From contig CM067521.1 of assembly GCA_034509495.1 (NCBI GenBank), positions 15,288,991-15,352,990 on the forward strand: a stretch of DNA of 64,000 nucleotides, given 5' to 3'. Shown one piece after another: positions 47,919 through 61,452 of this stretch (position 1 is its first letter; each line of letters starts with the position of its first letter). The position numbers and the translations under genes are program-made. The notes below the pieces were generated by a model that searched no databases, had not been told where the DNA came from, and saw only the letters and a program-made list of their open reading frames with translations. This stretch comes from Acestrorhynchus altus (taxonomy: Eukaryota > Chordata > Actinopteri > Characiformes > Acestrorhynchidae).

Positions 47919-49630
47919 GTCCTAAGATATTGTGCAAGACCAAATTCCCAAGGAGCTACACAATAAAGATCTTGGCATTCAATACTGTTGCCCAGAAATG
48001 TTGTTGCGGATATCATTTGTCATCAGGGTCCCCCCCCACCCCAATACTGCTACGGTGGGCCGTTTAGGTATTTCAGCTCAACACCCACATCCAGCCATAG
48101 GTATGAAGTGTGGTTACCATTGTGTTTTCTTCAGGGCTTTGGATTTGAAACCATGAGAACATGACTAGTCATGTAATGAAACAATGGAGGAGTAGACGTT
48201 TGCTGGTATGTCTCTGCATGTGGTTAATGTGTGAAGATGCATTGTATACGAAGGCTGTTGTAAGAAAATAGATGGGTATGTTTTACCTGAATGTTAGTTC
48301 CAGACTAAACCACAGACAAAATGAGACATTAATAAGTGGCAGTTTAGAAATTAACAGGTTTAGCAGTCTCTTTGTTTAGGAAGCTCTGCAAAAGGTAACA
48401 GACCCAACTGCTGCACCAGCTATTCTGTTTTTTGCTCATTCCAGCCAAGAAGTTTCAACTTCATTGGTTCATAAGGCTTGTTTCCAGAATGCATTGTTGC
48501 ATTGTTTAGTTTCTTATGTAAACAGCAGATGAATTGTACATTATTGTGCTACAGAAATTGCAGAGCCTGTAAGTCTGTGTTAACTGTGGAAAGTACTCTA
48601 AAGAAAAGCACATACACCACGTTTAGGCAACTGCAGGTGGCACTGCAAGTGAGATCAGGATAAAACTGTCTACATTAGGGGCAGGGGTGGGGCAAATGCT
48701 GGTGGTTTTTGGTGAAAGTTGGCAACATTTTATATAGCCAGTCAGCCATCCGTTCCACTGAAAGGTTCTTTAAAGAACCAACAGTATTTCTTCTGCAGCA
48801 TCGTTTGGAAGAACCCTTTTGAATGTCGATGCAAATCTCTTACCTGAAAGTTCAAATTTAAGTGGCATTCTGTTGAATTCATTTCTGTATGAAAAAAGAG
48901 CACATCAGCAGTTATGCTGACGACATCAGTGCAGGGAAAGCTGATTTTTTTACGTCAGCTTAACTCTATAAATTTATCCAAAGGAAGAAGAGCTTTCTCT
49001 AAAGAGAAGTGGAACCAGAAAGTCTTTCAGTATGAGTGAAGCAACAGGAAGTCATCTGGCTAGCCTAACACCTCACGGCAGGACCACATGATGGTTAGCT
49101 GTCTGCACTTTTGCTGAGGCTATGAAGTGTGAAAATTGGAAAAAAAAATCTAGTTCCTGTTCAATTTGGTACAACCACAGAAATAGCCCTTCGTCTACCA
49201 ATTTTCCAGAGTCAAAAGTTCAGAGAATACGTCCAGGTTGCAATCAACTTATTCACTCGATCAGCTGTAACTCCAGCGGAAGGCCAGGGGGGTTTGGGGT
49301 GAGTGATTTTGTTTAAGTCCTTTGTCATTGGTTTATCTTATCTGTTTTATTGCTTGCTGTGGTAACAGCTTACCACACAATATCAGACATGCAGGTTTTA
49401 TATTCATAGATTACTCATTCTTTACTTTATATGCTTATATTTCTAGATTTGTCATGTGGTTTTTTAGAACATGTACTGTTTTTGATCATTGAAATGTGGT
49501 CATAGTAATTTGTCCAGTGGTTTTTGAACTGATAATGATCATTTTTCATGTAATACTGATTATTGTATCTTGCCTTAGCAATGGTGAATTTTAAATCATG
49601 TTGTATACATACACACACACATGTTGTATA

Positions 49631-49634
49631 CACA

Positions 49635-49691
<57 letters not shown>
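49631..49691. repeat. (CA)n microsatellite
   Basis: About 30 CA units, with shorter CA tracts just before (49610-49620). Confidence 0.97.
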
Positions 49692-49693
<2 letters not shown>

Positions 49694-52404
49694 TTTGTGA
49701 AATAATAGCATGGGCGTGATGAATCAGACCTATTTCATTACAGACATAAACTTCATAATATTATCTTGTCCATTTGTCTCTATTATTGTTTACAATAATT
49801 CTTTAATTTTGTTTTAGGTCATTCTTGTTTTCTTTTGTTCAGGGCATTAATGTTACTTAATGATTTGCTGCTATTGTACTACTATAGCAGTGCCAATCAA
49901 AGGATTGATTCAGTGTTAGTGAGAAAACTGTGCTGTTATTGCCAAATATCAGCTTGTGTGTCCAGTAATAACTGTTGTATAAAACATGATAAACTATTTT
50001 CATATTGCCTACCCCTTATTGAAACATTATTGTTCTGTTTACTATAAAACTTTATTTATTTCAAGAAGCACCTTAATTGTAAAAATCTACCATTTCTTCT
50101 GCTTCCAGTGGCTGAAATGTAAAAAAAGAAAGTCATAGTGGGTCATTGGTGTGAAATTGTGGTTTATTCTAGAGGAACACGGATTCCTTTACTGTGGTGG
50201 GGAATGGAAACAGGCACCACCATGACTACAACACAAACACAGTGATTTAATTTACTTTCCATCCGACCAGAGATACACGTTTTCTGAGTTTTGTAATAGA
50301 ATGTGGAATGCTAAATGACAGTATTAGAAAGTAAAAATCTGCCCCAGAATTTTTAGGAGACCCACATTATTGGAAGGATCTTCTGAATTGAATCATAAAG
50401 GACAAAGTAGACTCATATTTCAGTGCTGACTGGGGATATAATATATGACCTGCTGCCATAAACAGGGACAATTGGCCTATAAACAGTTGACCTATCAATC
50501 ACTTAAACCTAGATAGCATGGTCACATGGATAGGTAACTTCCAAGAATGCCGATTATCTGGATTCTAGATAGCAAGCTCTGTTTGGGGAAAAACGTTTAC
50601 AGCTAGTTGTCATTACAAACTAACAGGGATAGTTGGGGCTAGGCCCTGCAGTCTGGCTATACAAGGCCTGTCTAGACTTGTACGCCACCTGAGCAGGTTC
50701 TTGAAGGATGGCCTTCAAAACTTTCTCAGTTTAACTCTCTTTAAAACCAAGTAATTTTTAAGCTGTAAATACTGTTAGTGTATTTGGATTTCAAATATCT
50801 TTAACAACAGGTAATATTGATTACCAGTTGCATTAGTTTAGAGTACCATTGTTGTAAATGTGTTGTATGAATGTGGAGAACCGGTTATATTTTACAAGGA
50901 ACTCTGTCTGTTGAGAATGTTTAACTGTAAAATAGTACCCCATAGTTCCCCATATTATAAAAAAAGATGCACAGTCCTGTAAAATATAATCATGTAACAT
51001 AAATAATCATGTAACATATTTAAACATATGGATATTTGATCATCATTTTAATTATATTAATGGATGGATGTGATTTAAACACATAAAACTGAAGAAATTG
51101 TCTTGTGGGGGGAAAAACGTTAGGACACTCCTCCTTTGTCTGAAAGAATGTCAATTACATTTTTCCTGTAACTGTCTACCAGACTCTGACATCAATTGGA
51201 AGATTTTCCCACTCCATGTGGAATTCTTTCAGCTATGTGGTGAATCATTGTCAATCTTTGTCATTGGTCAGTGATAGTTTGTACCTGTAATTAACTGTAT
51301 AACAGTGGAATAAACTCAAATAAACATAAAGTCGGTGGTCAGTGAGGTTCTCTACCTATAATGAACTTACAGGCAAAGAAAATATAACTTGTGTATAAAT
51401 TTGTTCAGCTCCACCAGCAGCTCACTGGATGTACTTTAATGAAGGACTGATTAGATAAATTAGGTGTAGGATGGAAACAGGTCCCAGTCTTCCTCCCAAA
51501 GAGCTTTGATTAGATGCATTTTAATATTGATGTTTAACCAGATAGTGGGGGTCACTCCATGGTGGTTCTCTGTATAATCCAATGGTATTTACTGACCTGT
51601 AGCTGAGCAACCCATGAGGATAAAGTGGGTGTCACTTAAATATTGTGACTTATTAAGCTCAAAATATTGTCCTTTAAATCTTATGAAATTTGGATGTATT
51701 TTATGATGCAAATTTGGATGTTGTTGGATTTTTTACACCAAATTAAATCTATTATGTTTTACTGTGTTTTTCATTGGACATGTTACACTGGACAATTTCT
51801 GAGCTGCTTTGTATAAAATAGGGGAAATGTGTAAATAGGCACAAATATGAGCCTTTATATTCTTCTCTCTTTTTTGGTGGGAGGGCACTTTGGATTGTAG
51901 ACGTTGAGATTTGGGCTAAAAGTTGTCAAAGATTAGACTGGCCTTGGTGTCCACCTTATGATAAGCATGGTTATTTGCAAGCAGAGCTGCCCATTTCTTC
52001 ATCTTCTTCTTCTTTAAACTTGAGTCACTTCAGCCCATGGGACACTGAAGGAGACATTTGACCCCAAATATTTTCTATGCTCTTATGCCACCAGTGTGCT
52101 AAGAGGAAAGTGGCATATTACATGTTCAGAAACCTTGAGAATGCCTATTTCCTTATTTTGATATGCCCAACTCATCAAAACACATCATCTGGATGTCTAA
52201 AAATGTGTCCTGCTGTTTCATTTCAAAACCTGGAAGTGCGTATTCTCTGTCTAGCAGCTTCTTCTTTAACTTTCCAGAGACAGAAATGCTAAAAACATGA
52301 ATGTTTTCAGCCAGGAATGTGCAGAACACAGTGGGTGTATATAGGTTACACCTGAGTGAACACTGCTGTTTTAAAATTCTTAAAATGCTTATGTAAAAAA
52401 TTGC

Positions 52405-52675
52405 TTTTTATTTTATCCTAATTTAACTTTTTTTCCCAATTTTCCACCCTAATTTGGACATACTAGTTATCTAAACCCCTTAGGACTTTCCCTGATCATA
52501 TTTGATGCTACTTAAAAAGCTACTTATACAACTAACAGATGCCTCTGCCAGCCAGTTCTAGGGAGAGTGCCATCTACCCACCCTGAAGGAGCATGGTCAA
52601 TTTTGCTCTCTCAGACTCCAGTTGCTGATGGCAAGCAGCATGACCCGGGATTCGAACCTGTAATCTCAAAGTTAT
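52405..52675 (-). repeat. tRNA-type SINE-like repeat
   Basis: Minus strand: a B-box GGTTCGAATCC (plus 52648-52658) next to 'cccgggtcatgctgcttgcc', then a body with 'gaccatgctccttcagggtg'. Ends in T/A-rich sequence near 52410-52440. Typical of a dispersed fish SINE-like family. Confidence 0.6.
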
Positions 52676-52801
52676 TTTCTTTGAGAAATCACCAGTTCTG
52701 TGGAGAAGTCTATGGTTCTACAGTATCATCTTCATTTTAAAGGGCCTGCATCAATGTTGTTTACGTGTTGTCAAAAATATCTCTTCAATTGCAAACACTG
52801 T

Positions 52802-53238
52802 TCAACCATAACATTAAAACCACCTGACTAATGTCTCCCATGTGTTGCTAAAACTGCTCTGACCTACCAAGGTATGGACCTCTGAAGGTGTCCTATGGTA
52901 TCTGGCACCAAGACCAATTGGACAGTAGCAGCAGACCCTTTATTTCTATAAGTTGTGAAGTGGATCTTCATGAGCATTAGTAAGTCTTGGGTGCCTATGA
53001 CCCTGTCACAAATTCAGTTGTTCTTTCTTGGAGAACTTTTGGTAGGTACTGTCCAATGCGTACCAGCAACACCCCACAACACAGTTTGGTTCTTGCTAAC
53101 GTGTCTCAGAATCCAACACTCTTCAACACATCAACTTTAAGAACTGACTGTTCAGTTGCATTCTAATATATCCACCCCTTGTCATTGTCATTGGAAACAG
53201 ACCACCAATGTTTTAATGTTTTGGCTGATTGGTGTACA
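52802..53238 (+). repeat. interspersed MITE-like repeat, family A (longest copy)
   Basis: Begins 'tcaaccataacattaaaacc' and ends 'atgttttggctgattggtgt', showing the inverted terminal motif. Interior includes 'ctctgacctaccaaggtatg', 'aacaccccacaacacagttt' and 'acacatcaactttaagaact'. Confidence 0.8.
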
Positions 53239-53984
53239 TCCACCTGTTCGGTAGTAGTTTAGCTCCAGATATGGGCTATTTGAACATTTCAAGTGTAACA
53301 CTAGACAGTGTTACATAGTAGGGCATTTTTCCTGCATCTTCTTCCATCAAACATCTCCTCTACACAATGCAGATGTTAAAATGAAAAGTCTTAGGATTTC
53401 CCCACACACCACATTTTCCAAATCAGTCAGAAAAAAATCAGGGTTCACGCGTGCCAAGCTTGACAAATCTATGCCAGACTACACAGAATGTGGTCTATCA
53501 GCCGAGTAGTGTAATTCCTGCATCAAAGTGAGAAACACTTGCCTAGCAAATTCAGTACTAGCCATGTGGGTGGCGAGACAGCCTGTTGTCTGGGCCCAGT
53601 CTCATAGTGAGAGGGCACGAGTTAGACATAGAGTTGGGGGTAGAATTTGCTGGCAGAGCTGAGGTCAGGAAGTCACATTTTCTCTTTCTATAGTCTTGAG
53701 GTCACGTCCTTTTCCAGTGAACATTTCACACCTACAGTGGTGCAATGAAATGATAAACGTGCGCCACTGTCTCCGTTCTTCAGAGAAAACCTTTTAGGTT
53801 CAGTACATGCTTAAAAAAAGTTACTTTAAATGGAAACCCAACTGCAAGCCACATGCAGCACTAGGCGTGTGTTTAGACCACTAATATGCAGCGCTTTCCT
53901 CTTGTTCCTTTTGTTCCTCTTTTCCACACGCATCTGCTAATACAGCAGATCGAACTGAGCGGCAATTATGATTGTATACAATGG

Positions 53985-54200
53985 CACACAAAAGCTTGGG
54001 TACCCCTGGTCAATATATCTGTTATTAAGGGAGTAGAAGATCATCTGATCAACAAGTCATACAATAAAAAAAAAAAAAGAACAGCATTCTTTTTTAAGCC
54101 AGATTAGTCTATTATTTTTGGTTGCAGCAAAAAAGGAAAGAGGCACCATGCAAACATTTGGGCATCCTGATCATTTTTCAGGTCTCAGACCTTAATCAGT
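53985..54200 (+). repeat. Tc1-type element fragment
   Basis: 'cacaaaagcttgggtacccc' and 'tggtcaatatatctgttatt' match the end of a common fish DNA transposon family ('aaagtttgggcacccctggt' type), followed by A-rich and worn sequence. Confidence 0.5.
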
Positions 54201-54549
54201 TTATTAGGTCTACAGTTAGTGTCAGTTACAGTCATTGTTAGAAAACCCAAGGTGAAGTAAATTTCAAAACTTTTTAATGACTAGGATTGATAGAAATGGT
54301 TAAATTTCAAACAACCAATGTGCTACAAAGGGTTCTTTGAGTGATGCCATAGAAGAATCATTTTGGTTCCCAAGACAACCATTTTTGTATGTAAAGAACC
54401 TTTGCATGAAACGCCGTCTTTAAAAGCTTTTTCACAGCCACACACTCTTCTACAATTTACAAATAGTTCTTCATTAAATCGAAGGCTTGACACTGCTCAA
54501 AGAACCTTTTGTAGCATCTTGATTTTAGGAGTGCAGGGTAGGAGTGGAC

Positions 54550-54840
54550 ATTTACTTGATGAAGTGGCATTACCTTAGAAGACAACTTTGGAATACCCAT
54601 ACCTGTATAAGTTATGAGGTGTTATCTTGTGAGTGAGGTTGAACACTGGCCAGCAAAACAAACGGATGGGTGCCAGATGAATGAGGCATTTTATTTCTGA
54701 AGGTGTGCAGACATTTAATATTCCTCGATCCAGAGCACCACATGTGTACTGGGAACATGTCATAGAAGGCATTACTACCTACAGTGGATAGTGACTTGCA
54801 GCATCTGGCTAGAAATGGACCCCAATGGGTATATCCCACA
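54550..54840 (+). repeat. worn interspersed repeat, class unclear
   Basis: Phrases such as 'attcctcgatccagagcacc' and 'gaaggcattactacctacag' resemble a dispersed fish repeat. No coding frame. Confidence 0.35.
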
Positions 54841-55954
54841 GGTCAGTGCAGTGTTCTGTAGTTTCTGTTCCCTGTTGTTTGGCATGTCAGTATATTTTTG
54901 ACACAGTGTTCATGTACTGTTCCCTTACAGACGTACTACTAAATGTTTAGTCACATGATTGAAACTCACCCAATGTGCAACGTAAGCACATAGAGGAGAA
55001 CATACACTTGGAACTAGCTGTGAAACTTGTTCAGTCCTGTTAATTAGGCATGATGATTTGTTCATTTATCGTAATTGAAGTAAAATTAGTTCAGTTCTGG
55101 TCATATTTTCCCAGCACTACTACACTATACCAGCAAATTTCTGTGGTCAGAACTCAGCAGCAATTATAACTGAGGCAACACAGTAGTAAACAGTGGACAC
55201 TTGGTTTAGGTTGTACCAGTCTACCAGTATGCATTCCACTGGCCTGAGAAAAGTATGTAATGAGTTTTCATGAATTATCTCTTCAAAATCCCTCAAGGAA
55301 AGAGAAGTCGTCTCTCCATGGGCTTATCAGTCCACTGCACTGTGATGAATGTGAAGATGCCGTTGAATGCTGTCAGGCAGGTTTTTCTTGTGTTGTCCGC
55401 TGATTTTCGCAGACACTTGCTTTACCTTGGCTTCAGAATTATGTGACAGCCATCGGTTGTAAATGGAGATTGGTAAGTGTGCTTTCCAGGGTTTTTCTTT
55501 ATGGACACTCTTAATGCTCAGGTCTGGAATATTAGTTGTCAACAGGCAAGTGTGTTCTGGTATGTTCTGCACATGTTCTGCACAATTTTGGAGGCCAGAT
55601 TATTCATGAATATGAGCCTTATTTTATTGCTATGTTGCAGCAGCTTATGGTATTAAAACAGGTTAATTTAGAAGGACGCTACTGTAGATCAGGCATGTAA
55701 TAATGCACTGTGCTAACAAAGCCAGAGCCAGGGCATTGTATCCTCTTGTTTTGATATCAGTTCTCAAACGTTTCATTTGTTTGAGCCACCTTTGAACCAA
55801 ACCTGTTTCAGTCTGTGCTTTTAACAATGGTGTGGACGATCTTACTAAAACGAAAGTCATTTTCCATTTCAGTCCAACATCAGCTGTCTGATATAGTGGA
55901 ACTCATGTACTAAGCTCATGTACTTAGCTTGTCAGGTGCCTGTAGAGAAATACT

Positions 55955-56205
55955 GCTAATAGAATAGGACTCTGTGGAGCAGATAAACATGAAGATGTGG
56001 GGTAGAGGAATATAAAGCCCCCCCAGCATTGAGTTGTGGAACAGTGGAACTGTATTCTCTGGATTGATGGAGTTCCATCCAGTGTGTTTGGGGTGAGTTG
56101 AGAAGTTGGGAACGAGGTAGGGTGGTAAACATCCAACAACCTGACCTCAATAACACTCATATCACTGAATACAATCAAATCATCACAGCGATGCTCCAAA
56201 ATGTT
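55955..56205 (-). repeat. family B MITE fragment
   Basis: Minus-oriented internal part of the family found at 6280-6783 and 29009-31715 ('gtggaacagtggaactgtat', 'ggtggtaaacatccaacaac'). Ends are lost. Confidence 0.6.
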
Positions 56206-56879
56206 GGGTGACAATCCAGGTCCAGTGTTTGTAAGCAACATTATCATAACACTTTGCATTCTTGACAAAAAGATGTCTTTGCTGAGTGACCAATCAGTCA
56301 GTGATGTTCATGTTCAGTTTTTGTTACACTGTCATTTTTTTAACTTGACGACATTTCACAAGAAGGCAAGGTGTCCACCAACTTTTGACATTCATACAAA
56401 TGCAAATGCCCCATCACTTGTACCTTTCTATTTTGTACTTGTACTCTTATCTGTATGTGATGAAACAAATATACGTGAAAACATCTTTTCCACACTTCTT
56501 CATCTTGGCCTGATGATGGCTGTTCTTGTGAAATATCAGTGGAAAACATCATGTTCTTGTTGCAATACTGTCCCTGTGGAAGGGATTTCACATAATCACT
56601 CTTTTCCTTAACATTCTCACATGAACAGAATTAGAGCTTCTCTCACAGACCTACACTATACTCAACAAAGGGTTCTATATAGTACTGAATAAAGGCTTCT
56701 TTGACAGGACCTCTTTGGAACGCTTTACATACAAAGGTTTTTAAAAGGTCCCATATGGAACCATATACAAAAGGCTTTGCACCAATCCAAACAACTCTTT
56801 AACCATGCTGTATTGGTTGTCATTGGTTCTGTTTATAACCATTGACAAAGGGCTTCCACCAAAGTGAAGAATCTTTTAA

Positions 56880-57250
56880 TTAAGCAAAAATTATTTGAGC
56901 ACCTCTGGGTTCCTCAGGGTGTCATGGTACCAACCAGCAGGATTTATGGCTCTTACAGACCTGTTAGTTTTTCTTTAAGATGGCCTCCTACTCTGCACTC
57001 ACTACCTGTATTAATTTCACCTGTTTCAACTTGTTGCCTGTATAAAAGACACCTCAACCATGGACACCAGGTACAAAATTGTAGACCTGCACAGGCCTGG
57101 ATGGGCTACAGGACAATATGAAAACAGCTTGGTGAGTAGGCATCAATTGTTGGCGCAATTATTAGAAAATGGAAGGAGCACACGATTACTGTCAGTCTGC
57201 CATAGTCTGGGGCTACATGCAAGATCTCACCTCGTGGGACAAGGATGTCA
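56880..57250 (+). pseudogene. Tc1 transposase N-terminal remnant
   Basis: 57060-57240 reads like the helix-turn-helix part of a Tc1 transposase: DTRYKIVDLHRPGWATGQYE, then a frame change and AQLLENGRSTRLLSVCHSLG, LHARSHLV. Frameshifts and a small size show it is dead. Confidence 0.65.
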
Positions 57251-57732
57251 AATGTTTGATGTCAAAAGGATGTCGAAATGTTTTGTAGGTTGGCTTTTTT
57301 AAAGAACCTTTTATTAAAAGTTCATAACAGAACCCCCTACAGAACTCTGCCTAGCCTGCACTAACTTACTGTATGTAAAGTGAAGGAAACGTCTGAATCG
57401 GAGCACAAAGCATAAACATAAAGCTGTTCACCTGTACATTTGTGTACATTGCAAGATCAGACTTGACGGGACAGTCACTGAATGGCCATTAAGGGTTGGT
57501 CCACATGACATTTGTTGTCTTTTGTTCAAGAGCACTGCACTAACTTTGATCATTTGTCATGTTTTGTTCAGTTAGCTCCATACGTCAGGTTAGTGCAAAC
57601 ACAGTCTGGACCAATAAGCTCTGAGGGAACAGAAAATGTGCTTCAAGTGGTTCTTTGAGCAATGCTATAGAAGCACAAGATTTATATCAATGAAGAACCA
57701 TTTTTGTAAAAGAGATATGTGAGTTTGAATGA

Positions 57733-58150
57733 TCTGGAGACCACAGGACCACGACAGGTATTATTTGGGTGGGTGGTCATTCTCAGCACTGCAGAGACAC
57801 TGACACCACCATGGTGGTGTGGTTGTGTGGGTTGCACTAACTGTCAACTCTATTATCTAGTTCCTCCACCTTGTAGATGTAAAGTCAGAGACAGAAGCTC
57901 AGCTGTTTATGCAGAGTTTATGTTGATCGTCCTTCATCAGTGGTCACAGGATGCTGGTCACATGATGCTGCCTACAGGACGGCGTTGGCTGAATATGTCT
58001 AGTTGGTGGACTATTTTTAGTCCAGGAGTGACACTGACAGGATTAAACAATCCAGCACCACACCACCAATGGCAATGAAGCTCAGAGTGAATGGAGGCAA
58101 ACATATTGAGAGAAATACATGGACTACAGTCTGTATTTGAGCTTTAACCA
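57733..58150 (+). repeat. MITE-like repeat, family E
   Basis: Phrases 'attctcagcactgcagagac', 'actgacaccaccatggtggt', 'agttggtggactatttttag' and 'gtcacaggatgctggtcaca' belong to a non-autonomous element I associate with otophysan fish genomes. It is the main lead for placing the species. Confidence 0.6.
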
Positions 58151-58519
58151 AGCAGGTACTTAAGGATCATGACTGGTGGCATTGTGCTAGAACTGTGTGT
58201 GCAATCAGACAAGTAGGTCTGGCAGCAATCACATCCACATTAAGAGCAGGAGCTCCTAGGGGACTTGGAAAAAGTCACGGGATGATAACTAGTTCCTGTC
58301 AAGTTTGTGTGATTGCATTAGGCAATATCATAACAACTACCTTAACATGTGGCATCCAACTTGCAACCAACACCTACACCATATCAACATATTAGCTAAT
58401 ACCTAGCAACACCTTAGTAACCACATAGCAATGAACACCTATATCATAGCAATAACTTTGCAACCACAAAGCAATACATTAGCAACAAGTAATGCTGCTG
58501 AACTCCAATCACACTTGCA

Positions 58520-58600
58520 TTTTTTTTGTTTTGTTTTGTTTTGTTTTGTTTTGTTTTGTTTTGTTTTGTTTTGTTTTGTTTTGTTTTGTTTTGTTTTGTG
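58520..58600. repeat. (TTTTG)n microsatellite
   Basis: About 16 perfect pentanucleotide units. Confidence 0.98.
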
Positions 58601-59383
58601 ATATGTTAAATATAGCTTTTAAAAAGAAATTGTGTCTAAATGTTAAAACAATATATAAAATCTTTTTTACTTAAGAGGACTTGGCTATTTCACTTATTTA
58701 CACTCAGAGATCATTTGAACAGGGGTGCTCGTACTGTCTTGACCTTAGCAAAAAAAAACTATTCAATTGTATTGAAAATATGTGTATTGTCACACCTTTA
58801 TGTAATGACTCATTGCCACATTTTAAGGAATTTAAGGCGACCAAGGTCAGACCATCCTTTTCACATGACAGGTCTGTGGTTTCAACCAGAATATGATGAT
58901 GTTCCACATCAACCCAACAAAGAAAGCAGAAAAATGAAGGGAGGCTGTGTATCACCAAACCAAAATGCATGACTCCTAATATCTTCCTCATCTTTCCAAC
59001 TAGAGCAAAAGTGCTCTCTCAAGCAACATGTTTACCACATCTCAGCATGGACACATTTGGGACACAGCATTGAGGATTTGCTAAGAATAGAAAGTTCTTT
59101 TCTGTCCGGCGTTCCAGAAAGCATCCGAAGAAATGTGCTTTTTCTCCCACGTGTTCCGGAACAATTGGTAGTGGCAGGTAGTTTTAGGGAGTCTCCATTC
59201 ATTGGTTTGCATTCCATTCAGGTAAAAAGGGAAAAAATAAGTCATTGAGTAGAGGATGTTTGTAGCCCGCAGGTATTTTTAGAACATCAGTGGGAACCTT
59301 TTCAACTATTTAGCTATTTTTGGAATTTTTAATGGGCATTCTTTGAGCCCAAATTAATGCCTGGATTTGTTCTCTGAGCCTTT

Positions 59384-59394
59384 ACACACACACA

Positions 59395-59467
<73 letters not shown>

Positions 59468-59491
59468 ACACACTCACTCACACACACACAC
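59384..59491. repeat. (CA)n microsatellite
   Basis: About 54 CA units with a few interruptions (CTCA). Confidence 0.98.
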
Positions 59492-59641
59492 CAGCAACAC
59501 CCTTATTATCCACACAGTACATGCAAAACTCCATTCCCATGAAGGTAAAATTAAGGGGGAAAAATGCATTTTCAGAGTTCTGGGTATCAAAGCAATCTTT
59601 GCACAACTGATGGCCTTGATTATGTAAAATCATGTTCTCTC

Positions 59642-59649
<8 letters not shown>

Positions 59650-59731
<82 letters not shown>
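59650..59731. repeat. (TG)n microsatellite
   Basis: About 40 TG units, complementary to the CA tract 160 bp upstream. Confidence 0.98.
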
Positions 59732-59734
<3 letters not shown>

Positions 59735-59876
59735 GGGTCGATATGGACAGAGTTAGGGCAATAAACTGATTGAGTTCATTGTTGCGCTTGCCAAGTCAAG
59801 CTCTAGCTTATCATAAAGTGTAGCTAACTTGCAAAAACCTTTGTATCTATAAAGAGTAGACCTAGTAGACCTCCAA

Positions 59877-59970
59877 CATTTTGACATAATGTGAATCAGT
59901 TGTTCTGTATAATGTGTCAAAATATCATGATGAATGGACCAATAGAAATACTGAAAATAACTTCAAAAAT
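59877..59970 (-). repeat. short interspersed repeat, family C
   Basis: Reverse-oriented copy of the family at 7799-7892: 'gacataatgtgaatcagttg' and 'gaatggaccaatagaaatac'. Confidence 0.6.
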
Positions 59971-61392
59971 CTTTTACATTGACTTCCTTTGAAAGTGTAT
60001 TTTTCTATGTACTGTAAAGTTGTTGTTTTGGAGACACAATAGGTTTTTGAAGTGCCAATCACTCAACCCCCAGATCATATTGCAGAAATTAGAGCAGGCT
60101 CTGATTGAAACAGTTATTCAACATCAGTTCAGTTCAGTCCATCAGTTTTGGATTTAGTGTGAAAGACACTGTTGATATATGTGTTCATTTTCAAAACTTG
60201 ATTTGCCTTTTTGTCATCCATAAAAGTTAAGAAAAGTCAGTCAGTCAGTCATTATATTATATACTTTCTGAAGAGGGTTACAGTAAATCCAGAGGCCACC
60301 TGGCAGAAAAGTCTTAACTTCTAATGGAAATCAGTGTAAACATATTTTATTCTAACTATTTTTACCATTTCTATTTTTCCAGCACTGTTTTTTGTAGCAC
60401 AAATGACTTAAATCTTAAACTTTCCCATTAATTTATTTGTTATTATTTGTTAATAAATAATAACATCTAATATATTTATTTTTTTCTGTACATTTTCTGT
60501 CTATCTTAGGCTTTGGTCTTTAAATTTGGGTGGGAGAATGTGAGGAGGGTTGGTAAAGTTTGGGCAAGGTGTGGCAGTGTGAAGAATATAAGAGTCTTTC
60601 TTTCATTAGCGATGCACTTCTGTCTTCCTGATGCAGCATGTCTCATGTCAAATTCAATTAAAGGAATTTGGAAATGAACAATTTTAAGATTTTGAGCTCT
60701 TAGAAATCACATTTCCACATGTTAGCCACGTTTTCTCATCAAGAGTTAGTACAATGAACAAGAGCTGTTTCTTTGCTTCTAACAATCTATAAATAATCTT
60801 GCCAGTAATTAGCTTGTTTATGCGTGAGTTGGCAGTAGTTTTCACACTGAGATTCAAGTTCGGCTCACTTGCAGCTTCAGTTAAATCAAAAGTATTTTAC
60901 AACTGTTTATTCAAATTGTGTTTCAGCCTCGCACTTCATCAGACTTGTGTGCTCAAGGATTGGTTGTGAGCTGAAAATCTAACAAGCATACATGAACACA
61001 CAAACACACACGCACACACATATGCTGCATCGGCCTGCAGTTTTCAAGGCCAACAAGGCCACCAGGGATGATGTTAAGCAATGCCATGCTGTTCTCCGGC
61101 CTGTGTTTATTTGTACATGTCGACTGACTGAGGCTAAGTTAGTGAGCTATTTGGTATCCAGCGAGATGATCTTAGAAGAATAGTTGGATGTTGCTTACGT
61201 TTGTCGATTCTTATCTCTTGGCTTGAGCTGAGACTGAAACATTCGCTTTACCATCAGCTCAATGTCATGTTACTCATACAGTAGTGCCACTGACAGCTGT
61301 GCAAGAAACAAGAGACCACTGAGACCTACAGAGTCAGTATAATTCTGTTGGGTATAATTGCAACATTGAATTGCCTTTTGCCTGGTTATAAA

Positions 61393-61430
<38 letters not shown>

Positions 61431-61447
61431 TCTCTCCCCCCCCCCCT
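61393..61447 (+). promoter_or_regulatory. pparg: (CT)n-C11 tract forming the pparg splice acceptor polypyrimidine tract
   Basis: 55 bases of pure pyrimidine but for one G at 61418, ending 5 bases before the CAG acceptor of the start-codon exon at 61453. It is both a microsatellite and the acceptor's polypyrimidine tract. Confidence 0.85.
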
Positions 61448-61452
61448 GGCAG

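Larger units (their letters stand above)
39636..61452. other. pparg long 5' intron
   Basis: 21.8 kb with no certain exon. It contains a GGTTCT-type MITE (40028-40320), several CA/TG, AT and TTTTG microsatellites, a minus-strand coding-like fragment (47638-47918), a family A repeat, a SINE-like repeat (52405-52675), Tc1 remnants (53985-54200, 56880-57250), a family B fragment and a MITE (57733-58150). 40700-42100, 42160-43400, 48200-49600 and 49700-51900 show nothing I can name. Confidence 0.55.

Noticed and set aside
49122..49312. Possible pparg 5' exon ending 'tttgggg|tgagtg'
   Set aside because: No promoter or acceptor evidence; left as unannotated intron.
56201..56611. 136-codon open frame on the plus strand
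   Set aside because: Its start overlaps a family B MITE fragment, composition is unremarkable and no domain is seen.
59057..59230. Possible pparg alternative exon ending 'ccattcag|gtaaaa'
   Set aside because: The donor looks usable but no acceptor or conserved sequence supports it.
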